12,278 nt of DNA. Origin: Coneutiohabitans thermophilus (GTDB taxonomy: Bacteria; Zhuqueibacterota; Zhuqueibacteria; Zhuqueibacterales; Zhuqueibacteraceae). This document shows, one piece after another, positions 6,736-12,278 of the stretch. The stretch is taken from NCBI GenBank assembly GCA_034505235.1, contig JAPDQY010000163.1, positions 1-12,278 on the forward strand. Reading direction: 5' to 3'. The stretch's first letter is position 1, and every line of letters starts with the position of its first letter. Made by a program: the position numbers and the translations under genes. A model generated the notes under the pieces. It was not told the origin of the DNA. It saw nothing but the letters and a program-made list of their open reading frames with translations, and ran no database searches.

Positions 6736-7419
6736 TCAATGTGACAAGTTTACGATCGTGAAATAAAGCAATTGCGCCAGGTAGGCGTGGCGGGGGAGAC
6801 TCGAAAACTCCGTTTGCAACACGCCCAGTCGCAAGCCAACATGGGCCAGCAGGCAGCCGATGCCGAACCAGGCGGCATAGTTTTGCAATGGCACCACGCC
6901 CTCCTGCCAATGCCAGTAACCGAGTGCCATTGCCGCCGGCTCCATGAAGAGGTCGAACAAGACCATGAAAGCAGCAATGCCGGCAGCAGAGCGGCCGGGG
7001 CTTGCCCCCGCCTTCAGAAAACGCTGCGCCAGCGCGGCGGAGGAGAGCAACATGGTCAGCCAGGCAAAACCGATGACCAGCGGAACGCCGGCGAACTCCG
7101 GTTGCAGCACGCCCTGATAGTGATAGTGTCCAAACAGCCTGCCGGTGTGCACCCCCACCAGCTCCACAAGAAAGCCTGCAAGAATGACCGCGCTGCCCCA
7201 GCCTGCGAAGCGCTGCACGAGGTTGCGGTCGGTTGTGGTCTGCAGGCGGCGAAGCTTACACAGATATTCGCCCAAAAGCAAGAGGGCAAGTGCGAACATC
7301 ATGGGCGCGGCCAGTAGCCGCATCGCACGTTGCAACACCCCGAGGGCATGCCAGGCTGCGCCCGTCAGCAGCAGGAAATAAACCAAACCAACACGCAGCG
7401 TGTGCGGATTGATCTTCAT
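6736..7419 (-). CDS. cruF: Carotenoid 1',2'-hydratase family membrane protein (CruF/DUF422)
   Basis: Family members hydrate the psi end of a carotenoid, making a 1'-hydroxy group: CruF on gamma-carotene-type substrates in cyanobacteria, and the haloarchaeal bacterioruberin hydratase. The 227-residue protein has about six to seven hydrophobic helices. Family blocks are VELVGVHTG (85-93), FGHYHY (96-101), GVPLVIGFAWLTM (111-123), FDLFMEP (155-161), GYWHW (167-171) and NYAAWF (180-185). The conserved Glu, Asp and aromatic residues in these helices are candidates for the active site. The ATG at 7417-7419 overlaps the glycosyltransferase stop (ATGA), which fixes the start despite a longer open frame. 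Being coupled to a glycosyltransferase makes sense, because the new 1'-hydroxyl is the natural sugar acceptor. The family is secure; the exact substrate is inferred from the cluster. Confidence 0.9.
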   Translation of the reverse strand: MKINPHTLRVGLVYFLLLTGAAWHALGVLQRAMRLLAAPMMFALALLLLGEYLCKLRRLQTTTDRNLVQRFAGWGSAVILAGFLVELVGVHTGRLFGHYHYQGVLQPEFAGVPLVIGFAWLTMLLSSAALAQRFLKAGASPGRSAAGIAAFMVLFDLFMEPAAMALGYWHWQEGVVPLQNYAAWFGIGCLLAHVGLRLGVLQTEFSSLPRHAYLAQLLYFTIVNLSH

Positions 7420-8573
7420 GTGGCAGCCCGGCTCGCGGAGGGGGCGGCGCGCCGTTGGGAGGGCACGCGGCGGTCCTTCCAGACGATTTTGCCGCTGCGG
7501 AACCAGCGGTAGGAATTCAGGCCGATGAGAAGCGTGAAGACCACGGCAAACGGATGCAAAAAGATGCTGCTCAGCACCGGCTGTTGGTATTTCACCGCCA
7601 GCACCAGCCGCAACGCGAGATTCATCGCAATGCCCAAGGCCGCGAGTTTCGCCAACGGCGGCAGCCAAATCAGAACGAACGGCAACACGTGCACTCCGAA
7701 CAACAGCAGCAACAGCAGGAAGAACGGAGTGGTTTGATGGCCGGCCAGACCAAAGGCATTCTTGGAAAATCCCTCCCACACGCCGCGCCAGGATTGATAC
7801 ATGCGGCACTGCACCGCGTGGTTGCCCGCGAGCACCAGCATCTTCTCACCGTGCTGCTTGGCGCGCCGGCTCAACGCCACGTCTTCCACCACTTCCGCGG
7901 CCAGGGCCGCATGGCCGCCGAGACGGTCGTAAGCCTCGCGCGTGAAAGCCAGCCACTGGCCGTTGGCAGCCGCCAGTGCGGGCGATGTGGAATAGTAAGT
8001 CAGCCACAACGGCAGGTAACTGTAGACCAGCATGTAGATCACCGGCACCACCAGTTTTTCCGGCAGGGTCACAGTGATTTGCTGCGGGAAGGTGGTCAAC
8101 ACGCCCAGATGATACTTCCGCATCCATGCGACGGTCGCGGCGATAACCCCTGCGCGATGACGGCAATCCGCATCTGTGAAGATGAGAATCTCGCCGCGCG
8201 CATGTTTGCCGAGCTGATGACAGGCCCAGTTCTTGCCCGTCCAGCCCGCCGGCAGCGGTTCACCGGCGAGCACTCGAATCCGCCGGTCGTGTGCGGCAAG
8301 GGTGCCGGCCAGCGCGGAGGTCGCGTCACTGGAATGATCATCAAGCACGATGATCTCGAATCGTGCATAGCGTTGTTGCTGCAAACCGGAGAGACAGGCC
8401 ATGATGTTGGCGGCTTCGTTTCGCGCCGGCACCAGCACGGAAACGAAGGGCGTATCATCCAAAACCGGCGGCCGTTCGAGCAGCGGCGCGGTGAAAGCAT
8501 TGTACAACGTCACCACCAGCACGAGGCCGAGCAAGACCAGCATGACCGTGAGCAAGAGAGCCAGGAGTTCCAT
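7416..8573 (-). CDS. Membrane family-2 glycosyltransferase, probable carotenoid glycosyltransferase (CruC/CruG/CrtQ type)
   Basis: Predicted to transfer a sugar from a nucleotide donor to a carotenoid hydroxyl at the inner membrane. The product has 385 residues: an N-terminal anchor helix (about 3-25), then a GT-A domain, then three hydrophobic helices (about 283-303, 307-327 and 335-355). GT2 motifs are VLVPARNE (46-53), LDDHSSD (77-83), the metal-binding TDAD (133-136), ANGQW (203-207) and VVEDVALSRR (228-237), where the ED pair includes the likely catalytic base. A short basic tail follows. I start it at the ATG at 8571-8573, immediately before the membrane anchor; the frame is open for another 53 codons upstream but these look non-coding. 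The gene overlaps cruF by four bases, strongly suggesting that the CruF product is glycosylated. Whether it corresponds to CruC (1'-O), CruG (2'-O) or CrtQ cannot be decided here. Confidence 0.88.
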   Translation of the reverse strand: MELLALLLTVMLVLLGLVLVVTLYNAFTAPLLERPPVLDDTPFVSVLVPARNEAANIMACLSGLQQQRYARFEIIVLDDHSSDATSALAGTLAAHDRRIRVLAGEPLPAGWTGKNWACHQLGKHARGEILIFTDADCRHRAGVIAATVAWMRKYHLGVLTTFPQQITVTLPEKLVVPVIYMLVYSYLPLWLTYYSTSPALAAANGQWLAFTREAYDRLGGHAALAAEVVEDVALSRRAKQHGEKMLVLAGNHAVQCRMYQSWRGVWEGFSKNAFGLAGHQTTPFFLLLLLLFGVHVLPFVLIWLPPLAKLAALGIAMNLALRLVLAVKYQQPVLSSIFLHPFAVVFTLLIGLNSYRWFRSGKIVWKDRRVPSQRRAAPSASRAAT

Positions 8574-8866
8574 CGTTTGAAGACTATTTCCCTGCCACCA
8601 GCAGCCGATTGCCCTCCCTTCGCTCACCGGCACTGCGGGTGAGGAATATCGATCCGAAGCCGTTCCCGCCCCGGATGAGCCAAAGTTTTTCGCAGCCGGA
8701 GACCGTGAAGTCTCCGCATGACGTTGAGACAAGGGCCATGCGGTTGCAGGAACATTTTTTTGAAATCTCGTGGTTTCAGGCAGAGACTGAATACGAAAGC
8801 GAGTGCCACCCCCGGGAGGGCCGCCGCCGGAAAGACCCGCGATTCAGGCTTCACGGCACCATGAGG
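8574..8866 (-). other. Intergenic stretch with two stem-loops between acyltransferase and glycosyltransferase genes
   Basis: 293 bases without a supported gene. Two inverted repeats are visible: CGGAGAC (8697-8703) pairs with GTCTCCG (8710-8716) around a 6-base loop, and CTCACC (8623-8628) pairs with GGTGAG (8638-8643) around a 9-base loop. Neither is followed by a T-run on the minus strand, so they are not classical terminators. A 76-codon open frame starting with GTG (8854-8624) spans both hairpins, is very Arg/Leu/Pro-rich and resembles no family; I treat it as chance. This is the largest gap in the carotenoid cluster and could hold a second promoter or an mRNA-processing site. Confidence 0.5.
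8697..8716 (-). other. Perfect 7-bp stem-loop
   Basis: CGGAGAC and GTCTCCG form a perfect 7-bp stem with a 6-base loop. On the minus strand the hairpin is followed by GCTGCGAAAAACTTTGG, with no T-tract, so it is not an intrinsic terminator by the usual rule. It could be an mRNA-stability element or part of a dispersed intergenic repeat. Confidence 0.55.
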
Positions 8867-9529
8867 TCAGACCAGCACGGGCAGGCCGCTTTCGCCACGA
8901 TCGCACCGTTCCCGCAGTTCGGCAAGCAGACGCTCCTCGGCGCGCTCCAGACTGCGGTGATCGGGAAAATCGCGATGGTCAATGCGACGATTTTCATCAA
9001 AGAGGAAAAACACTTCCGCGCGGCGCTCGCGGTGAAAGCTGGCCTGGATGGCCAGGTTGAGCAGATTGACCCGGCATTGCGCCATTTTCAGCAGCACCTC
9101 CAGACCGCGACGGTATCCGAGCGGCCGCACATGCCACGGCCGCAACTCGCCCTGCGGAAAGAGGGCCAGTAAAACCGGCGGCTGTGCCTGCAGGCAGTGC
9201 GCGGCATAACGCAAGGCCTGGCGGACTTCCCGTGGCGAGTGCGGGTCAATCGAAAAAGCGCCGAGGCGCGCGAAGAAGGCATAGCGCGCGAGCTGCTCCT
9301 GCAGCATCATCAAATATGGCCGGCGGTGAAAGAGCGTGCGATTCAGGAGATAAACGAAGAAGCCGTCCCACCAGGTGCTGTGATTGGGCAGCAGGAGCAC
9401 GGGCAACTGCGGGTCGATGTGCGGCAGCGTGCCGAGAATCTCCAGCCGGTGGAAATGGCGGCGGCAGAGCAGCCGCAGATAGGGATGAAAGATCAAGTCC
9501 GCCCAGCGCGCATGTTTGGCGGGTATCAT
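8867..9529 (-). CDS. HX4D acyltransferase (PlsC/LPLAT superfamily), candidate carotenoid-glycoside acyltransferase
   Basis: Superfamily members move a fatty acyl chain from acyl-CoA or acyl-ACP to a hydroxyl. The 220-residue protein has the catalytic NHSTWWD motif (His50, Asp55) and, about 75 residues on, FPQGELR (124-130), a variant of the FPEGTR acceptor-binding motif. No membrane helix is obvious. Similar enzymes can make phosphatidic acid. This one is shorter than many PlsC proteins and sits directly behind crtB (TGA-GACC-ATG, four bases apart), with a carotenoid glycosyltransferase next. By analogy with CruD of green sulfur bacteria, which acylates a carotenoid glucoside, I infer that it esterifies the sugar of the pigment. 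The start at 9527-9529 is fixed by the crtB stop just upstream, although the frame is open further back inside crtB. The superfamily call is firm and the carotenoid role moderately so. Confidence 0.88.
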   Translation of the reverse strand: MIPAKHARWADLIFHPYLRLLCRRHFHRLEILGTLPHIDPQLPVLLLPNHSTWWDGFFVYLLNRTLFHRRPYLMMLQEQLARYAFFARLGAFSIDPHSPREVRQALRYAAHCLQAQPPVLLALFPQGELRPWHVRPLGYRRGLEVLLKMAQCRVNLLNLAIQASFHRERRAEVFFLFDENRRIDHRDFPDHRSLERAEERLLAELRERCDRGESGLPVLV

Positions 9530-9533
9530 GGTC

Positions 9534-10451
9534 TCAACTCGTTTCGACGGGGCAGGCCAGGGCGCCATGGGCGGCGGACATTTTGGTGCGCAACACCTCC
9601 TCCAGCACGATGCTGAGCTTGGTGTGTTTCGGCACATAGACGCGCCCGAGAAACGGGTTGTAGTGGCGCGACTCCAGACGGCGCAAAATGCCGCGATAGA
9701 TGCGGCTGGCGGCATACACGGCGAAGCGTGCATCATCGTGCAGCAGTGCAATGCCGGCTTCCGCGGCATCGTAGTAGGAATGAGCACGATTCACTTGAAA
9801 CGCCATCAATTCGCGAAAGCCGGGTGTCATCTGCTCCGCCAGAATGTTTTGCTCGGTGCAGTGGTAGGCATGCAATTCCGCCAGCGGCAGATAAATGCGG
9901 CCCATGCGGCGATCCTCCTGAATATCGCGCAGAATGTTGGTCAATTGCATCGCGATGCCGAGCTTTTCCGCGTAGGCGAAGGCGGCGGGCGAGTGATAAC
10001 CAAAGATGTGGGTCATCATCAGGCCGACAACCGCCGCCACTTTGTAGCAAAACGGATAAAGTTCGTCGAAGGTCGCATAGCGCACATGACGCAAATCCAT
10101 ACGCACCCCGCTGATCAGATCCAGGGGATGTTTGATCGGGATACCATGGCGCAGTGCCGCGACGATAAAAGGCTGAATGATGGGATGCTCGGACTCGCCG
10201 GTGCGATAGGCTGTTTCCAGCTCATGAATCAGAAACTCCAGCTCGCGCTCGATCTCGACGGCGTGGCGGCCGCGCTGCTTGTCGATCAAGTTGTCAACAT
10301 AGCGGCAGTACCCGTACACCGCGAAGGTCGCCCAGCGCTTCTCCTCGGGCAGCAGGCGGGCGGAGAGGTAAAAACTTTTGGAATGGTAAGCCGTCGAACG
10401 GCGGGCATGTTCAAACGCCATGCGATGCTTTTTTTCCTGCCAGTATTTCAT
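9534..10451 (-). CDS. crtB: Phytoene synthase CrtB
   Basis: Condenses two geranylgeranyl diphosphates to phytoene, the first committed step to C40 carotenoids. The 305-residue protein is close to the usual family length. It has the squalene/phytoene synthase signature: SKSFYLSARLLP near 24-35, the first Asp-rich motif DNLID (Asp53, Asp57), GVRMDL (115-120), the second Asp-rich region QLTNILRDIQEDRRMGRIYLP (169-189, with Asp176 and Asp180), and a C-terminal YxGILRRLE helix (252-260). The Asp motifs bind the magnesium-diphosphate of the substrate. I start at the ATG at 10449-10451. The frame is open to 10538, but the extra 29 residues look unlike the family; Met11 (10421) is another possibility. 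It follows crtI after a 184-base gap carrying stem-loops and is followed four bases later by the acyltransferase gene. The C30 analogue CrtM is less likely because CrtW and CruF act on C40 compounds. Confidence 0.95.
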   Translation of the reverse strand: MKYWQEKKHRMAFEHARRSTAYHSKSFYLSARLLPEEKRWATFAVYGYCRYVDNLIDKQRGRHAVEIERELEFLIHELETAYRTGESEHPIIQPFIVAALRHGIPIKHPLDLISGVRMDLRHVRYATFDELYPFCYKVAAVVGLMMTHIFGYHSPAAFAYAEKLGIAMQLTNILRDIQEDRRMGRIYLPLAELHAYHCTEQNILAEQMTPGFRELMAFQVNRAHSYYDAAEAGIALLHDDARFAVYAASRIYRGILRRLESRHYNPFLGRVYVPKHTKLSIVLEEVLRTKMSAAHGALACPVETS

Positions 10452-10549
10452 GATTGTTTCTCGCAAAGGCACTCCTGATTTCTCCCACACCGACTTGCAG
10501 TCTGCCAATCGGGACAGCCTGAAAGCATGTGCGGCCAAGTCGCCGCAAG

Positions 10550-10567
10550 GGTGACGGTTCCATCACC
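10550..10567 (-). other. Short inverted repeat between crtI and crtB
   Basis: GGTGA (10550-10554) pairs with TCACC (10563-10567) across an 8-base loop in the crtI-crtB gap. The stem is weak, and it could equally be an operator-like dyad. No T-tract follows it. Confidence 0.35.
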
Positions 10568-10575
10568 GTAACGTT

Positions 10576-10614
10576 CTCTCCCTAAACGCCCGCCGTGACG
10601 GCGGATGGCGAGAG
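10576..10614 (-). other. GC-rich stem-loop between crtI and crtB
   Basis: CCGCCG (10590-10595) pairs with CGGCGG (10599-10604) around a TGA loop. Alternatively, CGCCG pairs with CGGCG and is extended outward by CGCC (10587-10590) with GGCG (10607-10610), then by CTCT (10576-10579) with AGAG (10611-10614) across a bulge. It lies 22 bases past the crtI stop on the minus strand. It has no T-run, so it is better read as an mRNA 3'-end-stabilising or attenuating structure than as a standard terminator. Confidence 0.5.
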
Positions 10615-10635
10615 GCTGGCAACATTCCGCCGGAC

Positions 10636-12162
10636 TCAAAGCCCGGCTGTCCCGGCAGTGACACGCAACGCCGGCATGCCGAAATCCCGTCGCAGCAACC
10701 GCTCGGTGGCCGCGGCGGTGAGCAAAACGCCGGGGACACCCGCACCGGGATGCGTACTGGCCCCGACAAAGTAAAGGTTGCGAATGTCGTTGCTGCGATT
10801 GTGCGGCCGGAGATAAGCTGTCTGGGTCAGTTTTGGCTCCACCCCCCAGGCGCTGCCCAGATGACAATTGCGCTGCAGCTTGAAATCGAGCGGCGTGAAA
10901 ATTTGCATCACCTCGAGGTGGCGGCGCAGCTCAGACAGGCCAAAATCCTCCTCCAAAAAACGCAGTACTTTGTCGGCAAAGGGCCGCGCCTGCATTTGCC
11001 AATCCACCCGGGCGGCAAGATTGGGAACCGGAATCAAAACATACATGCTTTCGCAGCCGGGCGGAGCCATGCCGGGGTCGGTGCGCGTCGGCACATGCAA
11101 ATACATGGAAAAATCCTCCGGCAGAATCTTGCGATCAAAAATATCCTTCACCAGCTCCCGATAGCGCGGCGACAGGATCAGGGTGTGATGCAGCAGCCGG
11201 GGATATTGCTTGCGCACACCGAGATAGAGCAGGAACGCACTCATGGCATAGTCCAGCCGCCTGACCTTGTGATCCGTCCACCGGCGGCGATGCTCCGGCT
11301 TGAGGAGCTGCAAATGGGTATGCGCCCAATCGGCATTCGAGATCACCGCCTCGGCGCTGTGAAATTCCCCCCGCGCGAGGACGCCGGTGGCGCGGCCGTT
11401 GCGAACGAAGATTTCCGTCACTTCCGCCTGCGTTTGCAGGCGGCCGCCCAATTCCAAAAACAGCTTTTCGAAAGCCTGCACCAGGCTGTACATGCCACCG
11501 CGGCTGAACCATACGCCGCCGGCTTTTTCCAGATAGGGAATCATCAAGTAAACGCTGGGCGCGCGAAAAGGATTGCCGCCGATGAACAGCGGATGAAAGG
11601 AGAAGGCGAAACGATTGCGCGGATCGCGAAAATAGCGGCTGACGAGAAAGTATGCCGGATACAGGGCTTTGAGGCGGAGGGCGCGCGGCAGAAAAGCGAG
11701 CATGGTCTTCAGTTCGTGAAAGGGAGTGGTGCCGAGGCCGTCGGTAATGACCGCGTGATAGATCGCGCCGCTGTCGCGCAGAAAGCGTTCGTAATTTGCA
11801 CCATCACGCCGGTGGAAGGCGGAGATTTGTGCTTTCATGGCGGGCCCGTCACCGGAATAATCGAGATGGCTGCCATCATGGTAATAGATGCGGTAGAACG
11901 GATTGAGTGGCATCAGTTCGAGATAGTCTTCCAGGTGCCGGCCGGCACTGGCAAAGACCGCCTGGATGATGTCCGGCGCCGTGATCAGCGAAGGGCCCAT
12001 GTCGAACGTGTAACCCTGCTGCTTGAGCTGGCAGGCATGGCCGCCCACCATGGCGTTTTTTTCCAGCAGGGTGACTGCGAAACCGGCCGCCTGCAGCCGG
12101 ATCGCCACCGCCAAGCCACCAAAACCCGAACCAATAACAACGATTTTTCTTTTGCTTGTCAT
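10636..12162 (-). CDS. crtI: Phytoene desaturase CrtI
   Basis: A FAD-dependent enzyme that introduces the conjugated double bonds converting phytoene to lycopene or a related product; membrane-associated. The 508 residues match the usual CrtI length. The N-terminal dinucleotide-binding fold reads VVIGSGFGGLAVAIRL (8-23) with the acidic end of the second strand at Glu34. The family block GGHACQLKQQGYTFDMGPSLIT (40-61) follows. The C-terminal carotenoid-desaturase signature is NLYFVGASTHPGAGVPGVLL (462-481). The ATG at 12160-12162 lies immediately before the FAD motif, as expected, and has only a weak upstream GAG. It is the first gene of the visible cluster and is followed by crtB. A paralogous 3',4'-desaturase (CrtD) belongs to the same superfamily and cannot be fully excluded, but the pairing with crtB makes CrtI the natural call. 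Confidence 0.94.
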   Translation of the reverse strand: MTSKRKIVVIGSGFGGLAVAIRLQAAGFAVTLLEKNAMVGGHACQLKQQGYTFDMGPSLITAPDIIQAVFASAGRHLEDYLELMPLNPFYRIYYHDGSHLDYSGDGPAMKAQISAFHRRDGANYERFLRDSGAIYHAVITDGLGTTPFHELKTMLAFLPRALRLKALYPAYFLVSRYFRDPRNRFAFSFHPLFIGGNPFRAPSVYLMIPYLEKAGGVWFSRGGMYSLVQAFEKLFLELGGRLQTQAEVTEIFVRNGRATGVLARGEFHSAEAVISNADWAHTHLQLLKPEHRRRWTDHKVRRLDYAMSAFLLYLGVRKQYPRLLHHTLILSPRYRELVKDIFDRKILPEDFSMYLHVPTRTDPGMAPPGCESMYVLIPVPNLAARVDWQMQARPFADKVLRFLEEDFGLSELRRHLEVMQIFTPLDFKLQRNCHLGSAWGVEPKLTQTAYLRPHNRSNDIRNLYFVGASTHPGAGVPGVLLTAAATERLLRRDFGMPALRVTAGTAGL

Positions 12163-12278
12163 GGTCTCACATCAACCCGGTTGTTCAGTCGGGATATTTC
12201 GTTGCAGATTTCACGCGGCGTAACGCCGCCTTCTTCCTCTCAAACCTGCCGGCGGGGGCCGCGTTGCAGGGTTTTGTT
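12163..12278 (-). other. Leader region upstream of crtI with stem-loop
   Basis: 116 bases up to the window edge, with no supported gene. A stem-loop GCGGCG (12215-12220) / CGCCGC (12224-12229) with a 3-base loop sits about 50 bases before crtI. On the minus strand it is followed by GTGAAATCTG, with no T-run. If crtI is the first gene of the transcript its promoter should be here or just outside, but I see no convincing -35/-10 pair and no known carotenoid-regulator operator. Confidence 0.45.

Noticed and set aside
7420..7809. N-terminal extension of CruF
   Set aside because: The extra residues read through the glycosyltransferase gene in another frame, whereas the ATG at 7419 gives the standard family length.
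7455..8642. Plus-strand open frame (395 codons) opposite the glycosyltransferase gene
   Set aside because: It shadows a clear GT2 gene, is rich in Gln/His/Arg and has no domain.
8624..8854. Possible 76-residue minus-strand gene between the acyltransferase and glycosyltransferase genes
   Set aside because: It has a GTG start without a good ribosome site, an Arg/Pro/Leu-rich composition typical of untranslated GC-rich DNA, and spans two hairpins. It should be reconsidered only if conserved in relatives.
9516..10478. Plus-strand open frame (320 codons) opposite crtB
   Set aside because: It is antisense to a complete phytoene synthase; no motif or ribosome site supports it.
12215..12229. Intrinsic terminator upstream of crtI
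   Set aside because: The hairpin has a 6-bp stem but no T-run on either side, so I list it only as a stem-loop.
1..12278. CRISPR array, tRNA or rRNA genes, insertion sequence or phage genes
   Set aside because: I saw no regularly spaced repeats, no tRNA-like cloverleaf, no transposase or integrase motif and no terminal inverted repeats with target duplications.

Overview
This is a GC-rich bacterial window in which all twelve recognisable genes lie on the minus strand, so transcription runs from high to low coordinates. The organism looks diderm and heterotrophic: it has an exported peptidoglycan amidase and a probable lipoprotein, and no photosynthesis genes. The combination of a cyanobacterial-type CrtW, CruF, a carotenoid glycosyltransferase, a lipid acyltransferase and a class II photolyase fits environmental lineages near the Bacteroidota/Rhodothermota, Calditrichota or KSB1 groups. 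That placement is a guess from gene content; no rRNA or marker gene is present.

Region 1 (about 12278 down to 5991) is a six-gene carotenoid cluster: crtI (phytoene desaturase), crtB (phytoene synthase), an HX4D acyltransferase, a membrane family-2 glycosyltransferase, cruF (1',2'-hydratase family) and crtW (4-ketolase). Read together, these predict a C40 carotenoid that is desaturated, hydrated at a psi end, glycosylated, probably acylated on the sugar, and ketolated on a beta ring. This is the plan of salinixanthin-like or keto-myxol glycoside pigments. GGPP synthase, a lycopene cyclase and a separate 3',4'-desaturase are not in the window and would have to be encoded elsewhere.

Region 2 (5892 down to 4069) holds a class II CPD photolyase followed by a small YkvA/DUF1232 membrane protein. 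The photolyase next to pigment genes suggests a light-protection neighbourhood.

Region 3 (4097 down to 1169) is a tightly coupled set: a large exported N-acetylmuramoyl-L-alanine amidase, a zinc-ribbon Nudix hydrolase and a small probable lipoprotein of unknown family. Their stops and starts overlap. Region 4 (860 down to 1) is a histone-deacetylase-fold deacylase cut off by the window edge.

The non-coding stretches are short. Three carry GC-rich stem-loops: upstream of crtI, between crtI and crtB, and between the acyltransferase and glycosyltransferase genes. I could not assign a convincing promoter or a classical terminator with a T-run anywhere.
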